A DNA stretch of 64,000 bases from Poa pratensis (taxonomy: Eukaryota; Streptophyta; Magnoliopsida; Poales; Poaceae), in contig CAMZMU010000075.1 of the NCBI GenBank assembly GCA_947311845.1, positions 20,990,747 through 21,054,746 on the forward strand. Reading direction: 5' to 3'. The notes under the pieces are model-generated. The model ran no database searches, had not been told where the DNA came from, and worked only from the letters and a program-made list of their open reading frames with translations. Shown one piece after another: positions 32,901 through 37,997 of this stretch (within the stretch, counting starts at the first letter, position 1; every line of letters begins with the position of its first letter). Position numbers and translations under genes: made by a program.

Positions 32901-33240
32901 AACGCCGCCTTCTTGATCGGGGCAATCCTGTGGTTTTCCCCGCCGTCGACGTACGGAGTGTCGGAGACGTAGGAGATGTTTGTCTTGGTGTCCACGCTGC
33001 CGCTGAATGCGGCGCCCAGGCCGCAGTCGATGCTCACAAAACCTGATTGGTCACCTATTTACACAACCAGATGAAATTAAGAGTTAGAAATCCGTCGGAA
33101 CTAAGGAGACGTCTAATTGGATTCGCGAGGAAGTATCAACGGTCGATGCACTTGAGGTTAAAACTCTAACCTTGCTGACCGGCGACATGAACTGCTGTGC
33201 CTGCTAACACGACTGCAGCAAGCAAAACAAACAGAGCCAT
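2056..33240 (-). CDS. LRR receptor-like kinase, malectin-like (LRR-I) type, 12 exons over 31 kb
   Basis: Plasma-membrane receptor kinase: an ectodomain for ligand binding and a cytoplasmic Ser/Thr kinase for signalling (family knowledge). Exons, in transcript order on the minus strand: 33171-33240, 32510-33054, 27291-27787, 13664-13802, 13509-13580, 13003-13080, 12736-12893, 12370-12626, 12131-12257, 2899-2964, 2617-2806, 2056-2449. Every intron is GT-AG and every junction keeps phase. The order is signal peptide, malectin-like domain, NWMGDPC linker, LRRs, TM helix, kinase, matching the LRR-I family (SIF/FRK1-like) in order and in length, about 864 codons. Odd features: exon 2 is short of one base at two places, which breaks the frame early, and introns 2, 3 and 9 contain mobile elements. 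The kinase part is undamaged. Whether the allele is functional is open. Intron 9 alone is 9,166 bp, of which 8,832 bp are one CACTA. Confidence 0.88.
3050..3310 (+). repeat. Left subterminal repeat block of the intron-9 CACTA
   Basis: Several copies of TCTGTGGCGCA and its complement TGCGCCACAGA alternate over about 250 bp, forming short palindromes separated by variable spacers. In CACTA elements such subterminal arrays bind the element's own accessory protein. Apparent ORFs across this block on both strands are by-products of the palindromes. Confidence 0.8.
3949..5358 (+). pseudogene. TNP2-type CACTA transposase, N-terminal part only
   Basis: The start is GCGACCATGG at 3949. The N-terminus has the transposase-associated zinc-binding region ([12 protein letters not shown], then DHLLRRGFM). 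The TNP2 domain follows: [54 protein letters not shown], the STDGLNPFG block that carries the first catalytic Asp, and a CxxC near HGFCACVRC. Recognisable homology stops at RRWLRM at about 5355. The frame then runs into subterminal repeats and ends at 5958 in meaningless Pro/Ala/Arg-rich sequence. The later catalytic region (MHTEKN in relatives) is missing. It is therefore a truncated, non-functional transposase. Upstream, 3310-3948 is its leader. Confidence 0.85.
5358..5530 (+). repeat. Internal, misplaced block of CACTA subterminal repeats
   Basis: At least seven TCTGTGGCGCA-type motifs or complements occur here, of the same type as at both element ends but lying in the middle of the element, directly at the point where the transposase gene breaks off. 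The first motif (TCTGTGGCGCA, 5359-5369) forms the junction. This is what is expected if the 5' end of a second related CACTA has been joined into the first transposase gene. Confidence 0.75.
5531..6915 (+). other. GC-rich leader and repeats upstream of the second CACTA protein
   Basis: 5550-5900 is very GC-rich, with long but low-complexity ORFs on both strands that I do not regard as coding. 5960-6290 is a degenerate set of TTGCTAGAGCTTGT / GTGTGTGCATGAT repeats. 6510-6640 holds three imperfect copies of a unit around GGCCAGCTATGCCGG. 6690-6790 resembles 3775-3860 in the leader of the transposase (shared CATATGTCCTA and GTCATGCC blocks). The block ends at an acceptor-like TTTTTAATGCAG (6897-6908) just before the ORF. 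Confidence 0.55.
6729..6809. repeat. Long hairpin in the leader of the second CACTA protein
   Basis: The arm starting CCATATGTCCTATTTTTGGC is followed, after a loop of about 13 bases, by its near-perfect reverse complement ending AAAAATAGGACATATGG. The stem is about 34 bp with a few mismatches. A single-arm relative lies in the transposase leader at about 3810-3845. Confidence 0.75.
6916..8595 (+). pseudogene. Second CACTA protein, N-terminal part (nonsense-mutated)
   Basis: The likely start is ATG 6916 ([17 protein letters not shown]). An in-frame TAG at 6991-6993 interrupts it, and the frame resumes as [17 protein letters not shown] at 6997 and is open to 8607. The product is acidic at the N-terminus. 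It then shows the block [19 protein letters not shown]...[10 protein letters not shown]...[10 protein letters not shown], typical of the second (non-transposase) protein of grass CACTAs, then [14 protein letters not shown] and [17 protein letters not shown] charged stretch 8210-8330 is likely coiled coil ([13 protein letters not shown]). A splice site near 8595 joins the next exon after CAG at about 8686. The gene belongs to the element, not to the host. Confidence 0.7.
8687..9203 (+). pseudogene. Second CACTA protein, middle exon (frameshifted)
   Basis: The exon starts after an acceptor (CTCAG) with [20 protein letters not shown] and continues to [18 protein letters not shown]. After about 8955 the sensible reading moves to another frame ([19 protein letters not shown] ... 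TSVPQQSK), so one indel is present. It ends at a donor AAG/GTTAGT at about 9199, and the joined frame continues [12 protein letters not shown] after the next acceptor (TTATGTTTAG, about 9453). The repetitive intron between them is listed separately. Confidence 0.55.
9208..9412 (+). repeat. 9-bp minisatellite (CCGACTTTC / CCGACTTCC)
   Basis: About 25 copies of an 8-9 bp unit around CGACTT follow one another without interruption. The array starts a few bases after the GT donor of the preceding exon and ends about 40 bp before the next acceptor, so it forms most of a short intron. Because the unit is mostly 9 bp it also reads through in several frames as Ser-Arg-Leu / Asp-Phe-Pro repeats. Those ORFs are an effect of the repeat. 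Confidence 0.85.
9454..11270 (+). pseudogene. Second CACTA protein, C-terminal exons with Ulp1-like domain
   Basis: The first exon (about 9454-9705) encodes an acidic linker. A frame change occurs between 9705 and 9880. From there [19 protein letters not shown] ... [21 protein letters not shown] ... [10 protein letters not shown] runs to a donor after PFFFE (10360). The next exon (about 10461-10921) continues [20 protein letters not shown], and a last one (about 11155-11270) ends in [11 protein letters not shown]. The layout (buried strand, then a HW-like position, then FDS) resembles the Ulp1/C48 peptidase fold found in second proteins of many plant CACTAs. The expected His before the Trp and the Gln...Cys site are not visible, so protease activity is unlikely. 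Fold assignment is inference. Confidence 0.5.
10995..11014. repeat. (TA)10 microsatellite
   Basis: An uninterrupted TA run within an intron of the second CACTA protein. Confidence 0.9.
11605..11840 (+). repeat. Right subterminal repeat block of the intron-9 CACTA
   Basis: TGTGGCGCAC and its complement GTGCGCCACA occur repeatedly over about 230 bp next to the right terminal inverted repeat, mirroring the left end. 11271-11604 between the last exon and this block is AT-rich with no feature. Confidence 0.8.
12131..13802 (-). CDS. Receptor kinase exons 4-9: NWMGDPC linker, LRRs, transmembrane helix, kinase N-lobe
   Basis: Exon 4 (13664-13802) gives [21 protein letters not shown], here split as [11 protein letters not shown] and [19 protein letters not shown], the linker before the LRRs. 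Exon 5 (13509-13580) is a 72-bp LRR exon ([12 protein letters not shown]). Exon 6 (13003-13080) gives [19 protein letters not shown]. Exon 7 (12736-12893) holds the transmembrane helix [20 protein letters not shown] and a basic stop-transfer WRGKRN. Exon 8 (12370-12626) starts the kinase: glycine loop [11 protein letters not shown] and the lysine of EVAVKM. Exon 9 (12131-12257) gives [13 protein letters not shown] and LALVYEYM. The short introns between them (83-428 bp) are ordinary. The donor of exon 7 (AAAA before GTGTGT) was chosen because only it keeps phase with exon 8. Confidence 0.9.
14394..15642. mobile_element. Small non-coding CACTA (MITE-like) in intron 3, TSD TCT
   Basis: The 1,249-bp element begins CACTAGTAGAAAATAGGCC and ends GGCCATTTTTCTACTAGTG, with target duplication TCT on both sides (14391-14393 and 15643-15645). 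Both ends carry the TTTAGTCCCGGTT motif, a subterminal repeat common in grass CACTA derivatives. There is no coding capacity. A segment of about 105 bp around ACCAAGATACACCTATTTG is present twice in direct orientation (about 14565-14670 and 15055-15160). It differs in family from the large intron-9 CACTA. Confidence 0.85.
15643..16439. other. Intron 3 segment with low-complexity GC-rich ORFs
   Basis: 15750-16430 is moderately GC-rich with overlapping ORFs on both strands (the longest 15892-16317, plus). None shows a family signature, and composition alone explains their length. It may be a fragment of a captured gene leader, but I cannot support that. Confidence 0.3.
16440..18422 (-). mobile_element. 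PIF/Harbinger-like non-autonomous element with decayed ORF1
   Basis: Ends match over about 14 bp with mismatches: GGGCATCTCCAACCG on the left and, inverted, GGCATCTCTAGCCG on the right, a common grass Harbinger-type terminus. No clean 3-bp target duplication was found. Inside, on the minus strand, is a gene of the SANT/trihelix plus NAM-associated C-terminal type that accompanies Harbinger transposons. Its N-terminus is at 18101 ([20 protein letters not shown]). The middle reads [20 protein letters not shown] and [22 protein letters not shown] around 16970-17110. No transposase gene is present, so the element is non-autonomous. Confidence 0.5.
16970..18101 (-). pseudogene. Harbinger ORF1-like protein (SANT/NAM-associated type), broken
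   Basis: The ATG at 18101 opens a basic, Lys/Pro-rich N-terminus ([20 protein letters not shown]), then [20 protein letters not shown], an Asp/Glu cluster (VDVDEEEEE) and a stop after RHGFPV at 17781. Recognisable sequence resumes in other frames to about 16970 with a trihelix-like [11 protein letters not shown]...MANHWAVIQ block, so several frameshifts and stops interrupt it. In the family ORF1 supplies DNA binding to the transposase. Here it cannot give a full protein. Confidence 0.45.
18985..19425 (+). repeat. Degenerate minisatellite with AAGTACAA core
   Basis: Seven imperfect copies of a 50-90 bp unit: GATCCA.TCAAGTACAAGCC, then GGCGGATCGACGACACGGCAGCGATG. Copies differ by indels and substitutions. 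The array lies within the Helitron-like region. The ORFs across it on both strands are not supported. Confidence 0.7.
21525..21767 (+). other. Unrecognised 80-codon ORF, possible captured exon
   Basis: The frame encodes [20 protein letters not shown] and [18 protein letters not shown], a more protein-like composition than its surroundings. It is bounded by an acceptor-like stretch upstream. It sits just before the second Helitron 3' tip, where captured gene pieces are common. I do not recognise the family, and it may be chance. Confidence 0.25.
22451..22618 (+). pseudogene. LINE ORF1, C-terminal tail
   Basis: The last 55 codons of ORF1 are open ([14 protein letters not shown] ... basic [20 protein letters not shown]) and stop at TGA 22616-22618. 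The basic, Ser/Lys-rich end suits a nucleic-acid-binding ORF1 product. The stop overlaps the ORF2 start in an ATGA. Confidence 0.6.
22615..26307 (+). pseudogene. LINE ORF2: endonuclease, reverse transcriptase, zf-RVT; three lesions
   Basis: ATG 22615 starts [11 protein letters not shown]. The AP-endonuclease domain follows ([41 protein letters not shown]), then the reverse transcriptase ([61 protein letters not shown] and the catalytic YADDTILF). The zf-RVT region is near the end ([34 protein letters not shown]). Lesions: TAG at 24418 within the RT, one extra A in the A run at 24534-24541 and one extra T in the T run at 25263-25270. Each of the last two changes the frame, and both lie in homopolymers. 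The protein cannot be made intact. The family uses this protein for target-primed reverse transcription. Confidence 0.9.
26705..26862 (+). mobile_element. tRNA-derived SINE with 15-bp target duplication
   Basis: The body of about 158 bp starts near GTGAGCCCAGCTCACTTGGTTAGG, quoted here as GAGCCCAGCTCACTTGG, a box-A-like Pol III element. It carries a box-B-like GTTCAAATCCTC at about 26763-26774 and ends in an A-rich tail (26849-26862). AACCATAGAGAAACA flanks it on both sides (26690-26704 and 26863-26877). The combination of internal Pol III boxes, A tail and long duplication identifies a SINE. It resembles the Au SINE type of grasses, from memory. It lies in intron 3 of the receptor kinase. 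Confidence 0.8.
27291..27787 (-). CDS. Receptor kinase exon 3: second half of malectin-like domain
   Basis: The 497-bp exon begins [13 protein letters not shown] and runs through [35 protein letters not shown] and [13 protein letters not shown] to SSGD. These are conserved blocks of the C-terminal malectin-like repeat. The acceptor is TTGAAG and the donor GTGAGC. It enters with one base completing the Arg codon of exon 2 and leaves with one base (T) completed to Phe by exon 4. The frame has no stops. It is isolated from exon 4 by a 13.5-kb intron full of mobile elements. Confidence 0.9.
27875..28031. mobile_element. Stowaway MITE (Tc1/mariner type), intron 2
   Basis: 157 bp from CTCCCTCCATTTC to the inverted AACGGAGGGAG, flanked by TA on both sides. 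It is non-coding and AT-rich, forming a near-palindromic hairpin. Confidence 0.9.
28032..28821. other. Intron 2 segment without recognised genes
   Basis: AT-rich to about 28370, then a GC-richer stretch (28380-28740) with short ORFs on both strands and no family signature. A lone CTCCCTCC at 28748-28755 may be a remnant of a Stowaway end. Confidence 0.3.
28822..29660 (+). repeat. LTR-like fragment (copia type, low confidence), split by a MITE
   Basis: The start TGGAGATATGCCTTAGAGGA with AATAATAAA following resembles the opening of a long copia LTR family known in wheat and barley, from memory. The continuation after the inserted MITE reads on as unique non-coding sequence. Near the end, GCGTGATATGATCATG is repeated. 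No partner LTR or internal coding region is present, so it is at best a solo or truncated LTR. Confidence 0.35.
29186..29345. mobile_element. Stowaway MITE, intron 2 (inside the LTR-like fragment)
   Basis: 160 bp between CTCCCTCTGTTTC and the inverted GAACGGAGGGAG, with TA at both borders. The internal sequence is closely similar to the copy at 30515-30674. Confidence 0.9.
29661..30514. other. Intron 2 segment, nothing recognised
   Basis: AT-rich sequence with no coding signal, terminal repeats or RNA gene that I can see. Confidence 0.4.
30515..30674. mobile_element. Stowaway MITE, intron 2
   Basis: 160 bp between CTCCATCCATTCC and the inverted AAACGGGGGAG, flanked by TA. It has slightly more diverged ends than the other two copies. 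The Helitron starts 18 bp downstream. Confidence 0.85.
30693..32383 (+). mobile_element. Non-autonomous Helitron, intron 2
   Basis: The 5' end is A/TCCTACTATATATAAAAG. The 3' end has the perfect 7-bp-stem hairpin GCGCGGC-ATT-GCCGCGC (32354-32370) followed 9 bp later by CTAG and then T, the classical Helitron terminus and A-T insertion site. Length 1,691 bp. It has no Rep/helicase gene. The first part (30930-31340) is a GC-rich island with overlapping ORFs; the rest is strongly AT-rich. It lies between exons 2 and 3 of the receptor kinase. Confidence 0.75.
30930..31366 (+). other. GC-rich island inside the Helitron, possible captured gene piece
   Basis: The stretch has the composition of a grass first exon (long runs of GCC/CGC) and ORFs in several frames rich in Ala, Arg, Pro and Ser. 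No frame has a recognisable motif. Helitrons often carry captured exon fragments of this kind, but the source cannot be named. Confidence 0.3.
32510..33240 (-). pseudogene. Receptor kinase exons 1-2: signal peptide and first half of malectin-like domain, two frameshifts
   Basis: Exon 1 (33171-33240) encodes [20 protein letters not shown], a typical signal peptide, then GQQ. Intron 1 is 116 bp. Exon 2 (32510-33054) continues with [55 protein letters not shown] and a stretch around [15 protein letters not shown], all hallmarks of the malectin-like domain. The frame breaks twice. One base is missing near 32919-32922, in the G run of the plus strand; without it the frame meets a stop shortly after. 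A second base is missing near 32831-32841. Two missing bases are exactly what is needed to reach the phase of exon 3. The breaks may be real mutations or base-calling errors in short C/G runs. Donor GTAAGT ends exon 2. Confidence 0.85.
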
Positions 33241-33913
33241 TGAAACAACCGCTAGCTCTACCCAAATGCGCAATGGCACCGGTAAAATGAGCAATGCCTT
33301 GCGTATGTATATATATATTGCGTGCCAACTTGAGATGAGAGTTGCATGCTTAATTTCGTCAGCATTGCTTAATAATTATAGGCAGGCCGGGTACGTACGC
33401 CTTTTTATTTAATAGCTGGCGTGCTGCTCTCAGCCATTTTGGTTTTCAGTTAGGCCAAGCAACCAATTATTTCTCTGCCTGAATTTAGCCGAAGTCCAAC
33501 CAAAAGCCGAGGAAATGAAACAATATCTGAATCTTGTTCGCCTTGGTCTTGCACCAATTTCTAACTAAAATATGCTGACCAAGATAAGGATGCATGTATT
33601 TTAGTACCTACTACGATGAGAACATATCTAGTTGCACCAATTCCCAACCTTGTACCCTAAACTAAAGCTACAAAAATTATGGAAAAATATTTTTTTCTTG
33701 CCTGAATTTTGGCTGAAGTCCGACCAAAACTTGAGGAATTTTAACAAGGTAAGAACCTTGTTTGGCTTAGTCTTGTACTCATGTAAAAATAAAATATTGA
33801 CCAAGGTGCATATATTTTAGTACCTCTACGTACTAGTGAAAATCCACAAAATTAACCCTTTTGCCAAACTTTAACGAAAAATAACCTTTTTTCAAAAATA
33901 TTTCTATATCTAA
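33241..33913 (-). promoter_or_regulatory. Promoter and 5' flank of the receptor kinase, cut off by a CACTA at -674
   Basis: The minus strand upstream of the ATG carries an AT-rich TATA-like run (TATATATATA, about 33307-33319) some 70-80 bp before the start codon. Further up, about 33465-33600 and 33685-33835 are diverged direct copies of one segment. Both contain a CCTGAATTT...GAAGTCC block and a TGCAT...TATTTTAGTACCT block. The region ends at the terminal CACTA of the next element, so upstream control sequences have been displaced or lost. There are no ORFs of note. Confidence 0.5.
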
Positions 33914-33929
33914 CACTACCGGAATCGCC

Positions 33930-34685
33930 GTCTTTGCCGTGTGGCAAAGATACACGGCAACGGACCTTCGGAACACGGCAAAGTATTTGCCGTGCCGAAC
34001 AGCACGGCAAACATCGCACGGCCTAATAGCTGTCGGTAAAGAATATTTGCCGTGTTCCTTTCCAAAACAGGCACGGCAAAGCCTTTGCCGTGTTCTTTCT
34101 CGAACAAAGCACGGCAAAGATCTGTCAGAGAGGGTCAACCCTCACCCCGGGTCAACTGATCTTTGCCGTGTGCTCTCCCTGACTATGCACGGCAAATTCC
34201 ACTTCTTTGCCGTGATCCCTGCCAGCCAAGCACGGCAAACTCCACTTCTTTGCCGTGTTCCTTTCTCAGAGACGCACGGCAAACTTTTGACCTTTGCCGT
34301 GTTCCTTTATCAGCGACGCACGACAACGCTTCGAACTCTGCCGTGTGCTTTTGAGCAAACCGCACGGCAAATCCCCGTTGCCCAGCACCTTTCCCTCGCC
34401 CCTTTGCCGTGTGCCATGGTTAGATGCACACGGCAAAGAGACCATATGGTCTCACTCAAATGCCAGGTTGCACAGGTGGTGGCCACGTGTGGCCTTTGCC
34501 GTGTGCAAGCGCACGGCACAGCCCCTTTGCCGTGTGCCATGGTTAGATGCACACGGCAAAGAGACCATATGGTCTCACTCAAATGCCAGGTTGCACAGGT
34601 GGTGGCCACGTGTGGCCTTTGCCGTGTGCATCCGCACGGCACAGGTCTTTGCCGTGTGCCTTGTCACGGCAAAGTGACCATATGG
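33930..34685 (-). repeat. 3' subterminal repeats of the large CACTA, with a 122-bp duplication
   Basis: About thirty TTTGCCGTG or CACGGCAAA motifs alternate in palindromic arrangement. One segment containing GTGCCATGGTTAGATGCACA and GACCATATGGTCTC occurs twice in tandem (about 34401-34522 and 34523-34644). The long ORF across this block (33939-34775) arises from the repeats. Confidence 0.85.
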
Positions 34686-34689
34686 CCCA

Positions 34690-35318
34690 GATTTGTACTG
34701 TTTTTGCAAAAATCCCTGCATTTTACAGATAAAACACACAATAATTCACAGATGATAATTTTGACACAAATATGACTAAATAGTGCTCCATAACATATAT
34801 AAACAAGACTCAAACTCCTCCATAAGACTCAAACATGGCACAAACATAGTTCAAACTCCACAAACATGAACTCAACATAGTTCAAACTCCACATAGCTCA
34901 AACATAGTCTCAAACACCACATAGGCATCATATTCAACATAGCATCCACATGAACTCCGCGACGATGGACGGATGGCGAAGATGGACGTCATTGTTGATC
35001 CTCCTATAAGTTCATACAAAAATCATGAGCTTGACAACTAAAATAGCTAAGTGTCAATGTCATGTGCATCATTAAACTAACAAGGTGGAAATGGCAAGTT
35101 TGACAACTAAAATACCTAAGTGTCAATGGCATAAGCATAGTTCAACTAACTACGTGGAAATGGCAAGTTTGACAACTAAAATACCTAAGTGTCAATGGCA
35201 TAAGCATAGTTCAACTAACTAAGTGGAAATGACAAGTTTGATTGGCTATGTCGATCTAATGAGACATGAAGTAAGTTTTCGAACGAGAGTGGTAGCAAGT
35301 TGAAATGGTAACTAACCT
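34690..35318 (-). repeat. 3' untranslated part of the large CACTA with short tandem repeats
   Basis: 34800-34930 is a loose array of CAAACATAG / CTCAAACTCCACA units. 35024-35235 holds three copies of a unit of about 68 bp (GACAACTAAAATACCTAAGT ... TTCAACTAACTA.GTGGAAATG). No coding. Confidence 0.6.
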
Positions 35319-37744
35319 CTACTGGCCTTCCGGCGGCGGAGTAGGATCGTCCTACATGTTTGCAAAAAAATGATGAGTTCGACTAATGGGTAAAATTTGA
35401 CAAGTTCAACTAACTAAATTTTGACAAGTTCAACTAAAGTGGCAATGGCATGGCAAGCTAAATTACAAGTCGTGCGAGCATACCCACGGGAGCCTCCGGA
35501 CAACGCTAGGGTTGGAGATACGGGGCTGCCCCTCCGGATTGTCCTGGCCACCAAGCGGCGGCGCCATCGAGTGAGATCCACCCGCCGATCCTGGATTCTC
35601 CTAGAACATGAAAAAAGTCTCGCATTACACAAGTAATTTAGTTATAACAATAAGATGGATAGAATGACAAGTTTGAGAACATACCCATGGGAACATCGGT
35701 GGAGGCGGTGGAGGGAACATTCCCATGGCAACAGTCCCGTCCCCAGGAGCAAGGCGCTGCATCGTGCCATACATCCACTCCATCATCTGCCTCTGATGCT
35801 CCTGCTGCTGCCTGCAATACTCCTGATGCTGCTCCCGCTGCTGCCGCATCTGCTCGTCCTGCCGCCGGATCTGCTCCAGCTGCTGCTCATAGAGCACCTG
35901 CTTTTGCCGGAGCTCGTCGACAGCTAGACTCGAAACTCGTGGGCGGGTCTCCACGGCAGGCGCACCGGACGCCCTCCCACGGCGGACCTGGCGTAGAGAC
36001 GGGACGGTGCGAGGGTCGATGGAGCCGTCACCTATCCACAAGCGGCCATTCGCCGCGCCTTGCCCCGCAAGCACGACAGCCTCGACGTCAAGTGGACTGG
36101 TGAGAGGGTCAGCTTCCTCACCGTTGCGCTCCTTGAACTTCTCCCTGTACCCCTTGCTCCGGAGCTCGGCGGTCTGGCTGATCCACATCGACCCTGTCTC
36201 AGGATCCGGCGTAGCCCTGGTACGCATCTTTTCCCAAACGGCGAAGGGCGAGGGGTCTACGCCGGTCTTCAATTTCTGCAAAGATGGCACGAACATAGGT
36301 GAAAAGGAGACGATATTGCAAAAGAGAGCACGAACATAGGTGGATTAAAGAATGCATTTGCTCACCTCATTTTGTATGCATTGGGAGAGGCTGAGGTTGC
36401 CTTGGCGGTGTGTTCCACCCTTGTTCTCCGCCCGCTTTGCCTTTCCCTCCGCGTGTAGCTTGAGATACTCCGGGCTAGTCCACCACGCTACCATCGCGAG
36501 GTGGCAGTCCTTGTTGTTACCGACGTACGGAGGAGGCACCTACATGCACAGAACACACATATTAATGATATTACACGGCGGTCAACAAAATCGATAATAT
36601 AGAAATGACGCTACCTGCAGGTACTGCCATGGCTGCATCAAGATGTCCCGAGCACGCTTCTTTTCCAGCGCAATGTTCTTTTCGGCGTACCAAGTGCGGA
36701 CAGAGTTCACGCGAGCCTCGTAGTGCATGTCCGTCACCATCTTAGAGGCCATCGTCAAAAGGATGTCCTCGCACTTGGCCTTGTCCTCCTCCCGACAGGT
36801 GAAGAAGTTCTACAAGCATGCACACATAGGTAAAATAGGGTCAAAGCCATTAGTGCAATCTCGGATTTATAGAATGATGAGAAGTCAAACAAACTTACCC
36901 AGAAATAGCCGAGTGTCTTAAGCGCCATGTTGAGGTACACGCCATCGGGATCCTCCGCGTAACAGTAGTGCCTGAAAGTCCAAGCTACACTCCTGCGACC
37001 CTCTGGTTCGGTGACAATCCCTGGGAAGAACTTCCGGAGACAACATCCAAGGATGCTCGCGTAGGTACGCTGTTCCTTCACTTTAGGAGGCTGGTACACA
37101 AATGTCCTACACAATGAGAAAACCAAAATTAGTATAGTTAGCGGGTCAAAACACAATGAGAAGCTAAAATTGAACAAAAACAATAATAAGTACCTTTTTC
37201 CAACAGGCACGAGAAGAGTGTTCTTGTAGGCGTAATATCGGGGATCGGGGAGTCCCGCCGCCCCCCGCTGATACACCGGCCTGGTCCGTGGCTCAGGGAT
37301 ATCCTCCTCAGTCTCAACCCACTCCTCCGGTGGGTCCCACTGCAGCGTCGGGTCAAGCTGAAACCCGTCCTCCCCAGGTCCCTCCTCCTCCTCGCGCCCC
37401 TCGTCCTCCTCCTCGCTGCCATCCTCCTCGTCCTCCTCAGAAGCCTCCGCCAGCAGCTCCTCAGAATCCGGCAGCGACTCGCTCTCAGAGTCCGACTGCA
37501 CCTCCGGGTGATCCTCGTCGGGCTGCTCCGGGTCGTACTCCGAGTCGTCCTCGTCGGGCTGCTCGGCAGGGAGAGGAGGCAGAGTCTTGCTAGGCCTCCT
37601 TCCCACACGTCGTCCACCCCTCGCACGTGGAGGTGAGGCTGGAGGTGAGGGAGGAGGTGGAGGTGCCGAACTCGATCCCCCAATGAGTGCCTTCACGCTG
37701 CCCACCCTTTTTGACAAGGCCTTCTTCAATCTGTTTCCCCCCAT
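35319..37744 (-). CDS. Second CACTA protein (plant transposase Ptta/En/Spm type), seven exons, intact
   Basis: Exons in transcript order: 37194-37744, 36899-37106, 36615-36809, 36366-36539, 35685-36275, 35484-35600, 35319-35351. All introns are GT-AG, all phases fit, and the total of 1,869 bp gives 622 residues with no stop. ATG 37744 (MGGNRLKKALSKRVGS) follows an acceptor, so a 5' leader intron exists. The first exon is Pro- and then Asp/Glu-rich. Exons 2-5 hold the family core (QRTYASILGCCLRKFFPGIV, CHLAMVAWWTSPEYL, NKGGTHRQGNLSLSQ, KTGVDPSPFAVWEKM, ELRSKGYREKF). A long Gln/Glu/Arg coiled coil (LEQIRRQDEQMRQQREQHQE) follows. In the family this protein is thought to bind subterminal repeats and assist the transposase. 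Its intactness contrasts with the damaged transposase. Confidence 0.8.
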
Positions 37745-37997
37745 GTTTCCTGCATTGACAAAAAAATAGGTTTCATCAGTATACATGATCCAAAATTAAG
37801 GTAAATAGATGAAGCAACAATGAGTAAAGCGAAAATGAATACAATTAGATGAAGTAGCGACAATTAAGGTAAATGGAGTATCGACAATGAGTTCTCACAA
37901 AATAAGCTAGACAGACAATCACTATTACATAGAGTAGCATTGACCTATTACATATAAGCTAGACTGGCAATTACTAATACATGTGTCCTCATCGCTA

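Noticed and set aside
2056..33240. Reading the kinase pieces as separate solo gene fragments
   Set aside because: Splice sites, phases and domain order fit one gene exactly, and the interrupting sequences have their own transposon borders and target duplications.
33939..34775. 278-codon plus-strand ORF and several overlapping ORFs on both strands
   Set aside because: They run through the palindromic TTTGCCGTG subterminal repeats; the repeated CRV/ARQ residues come from the motif, not from a protein.
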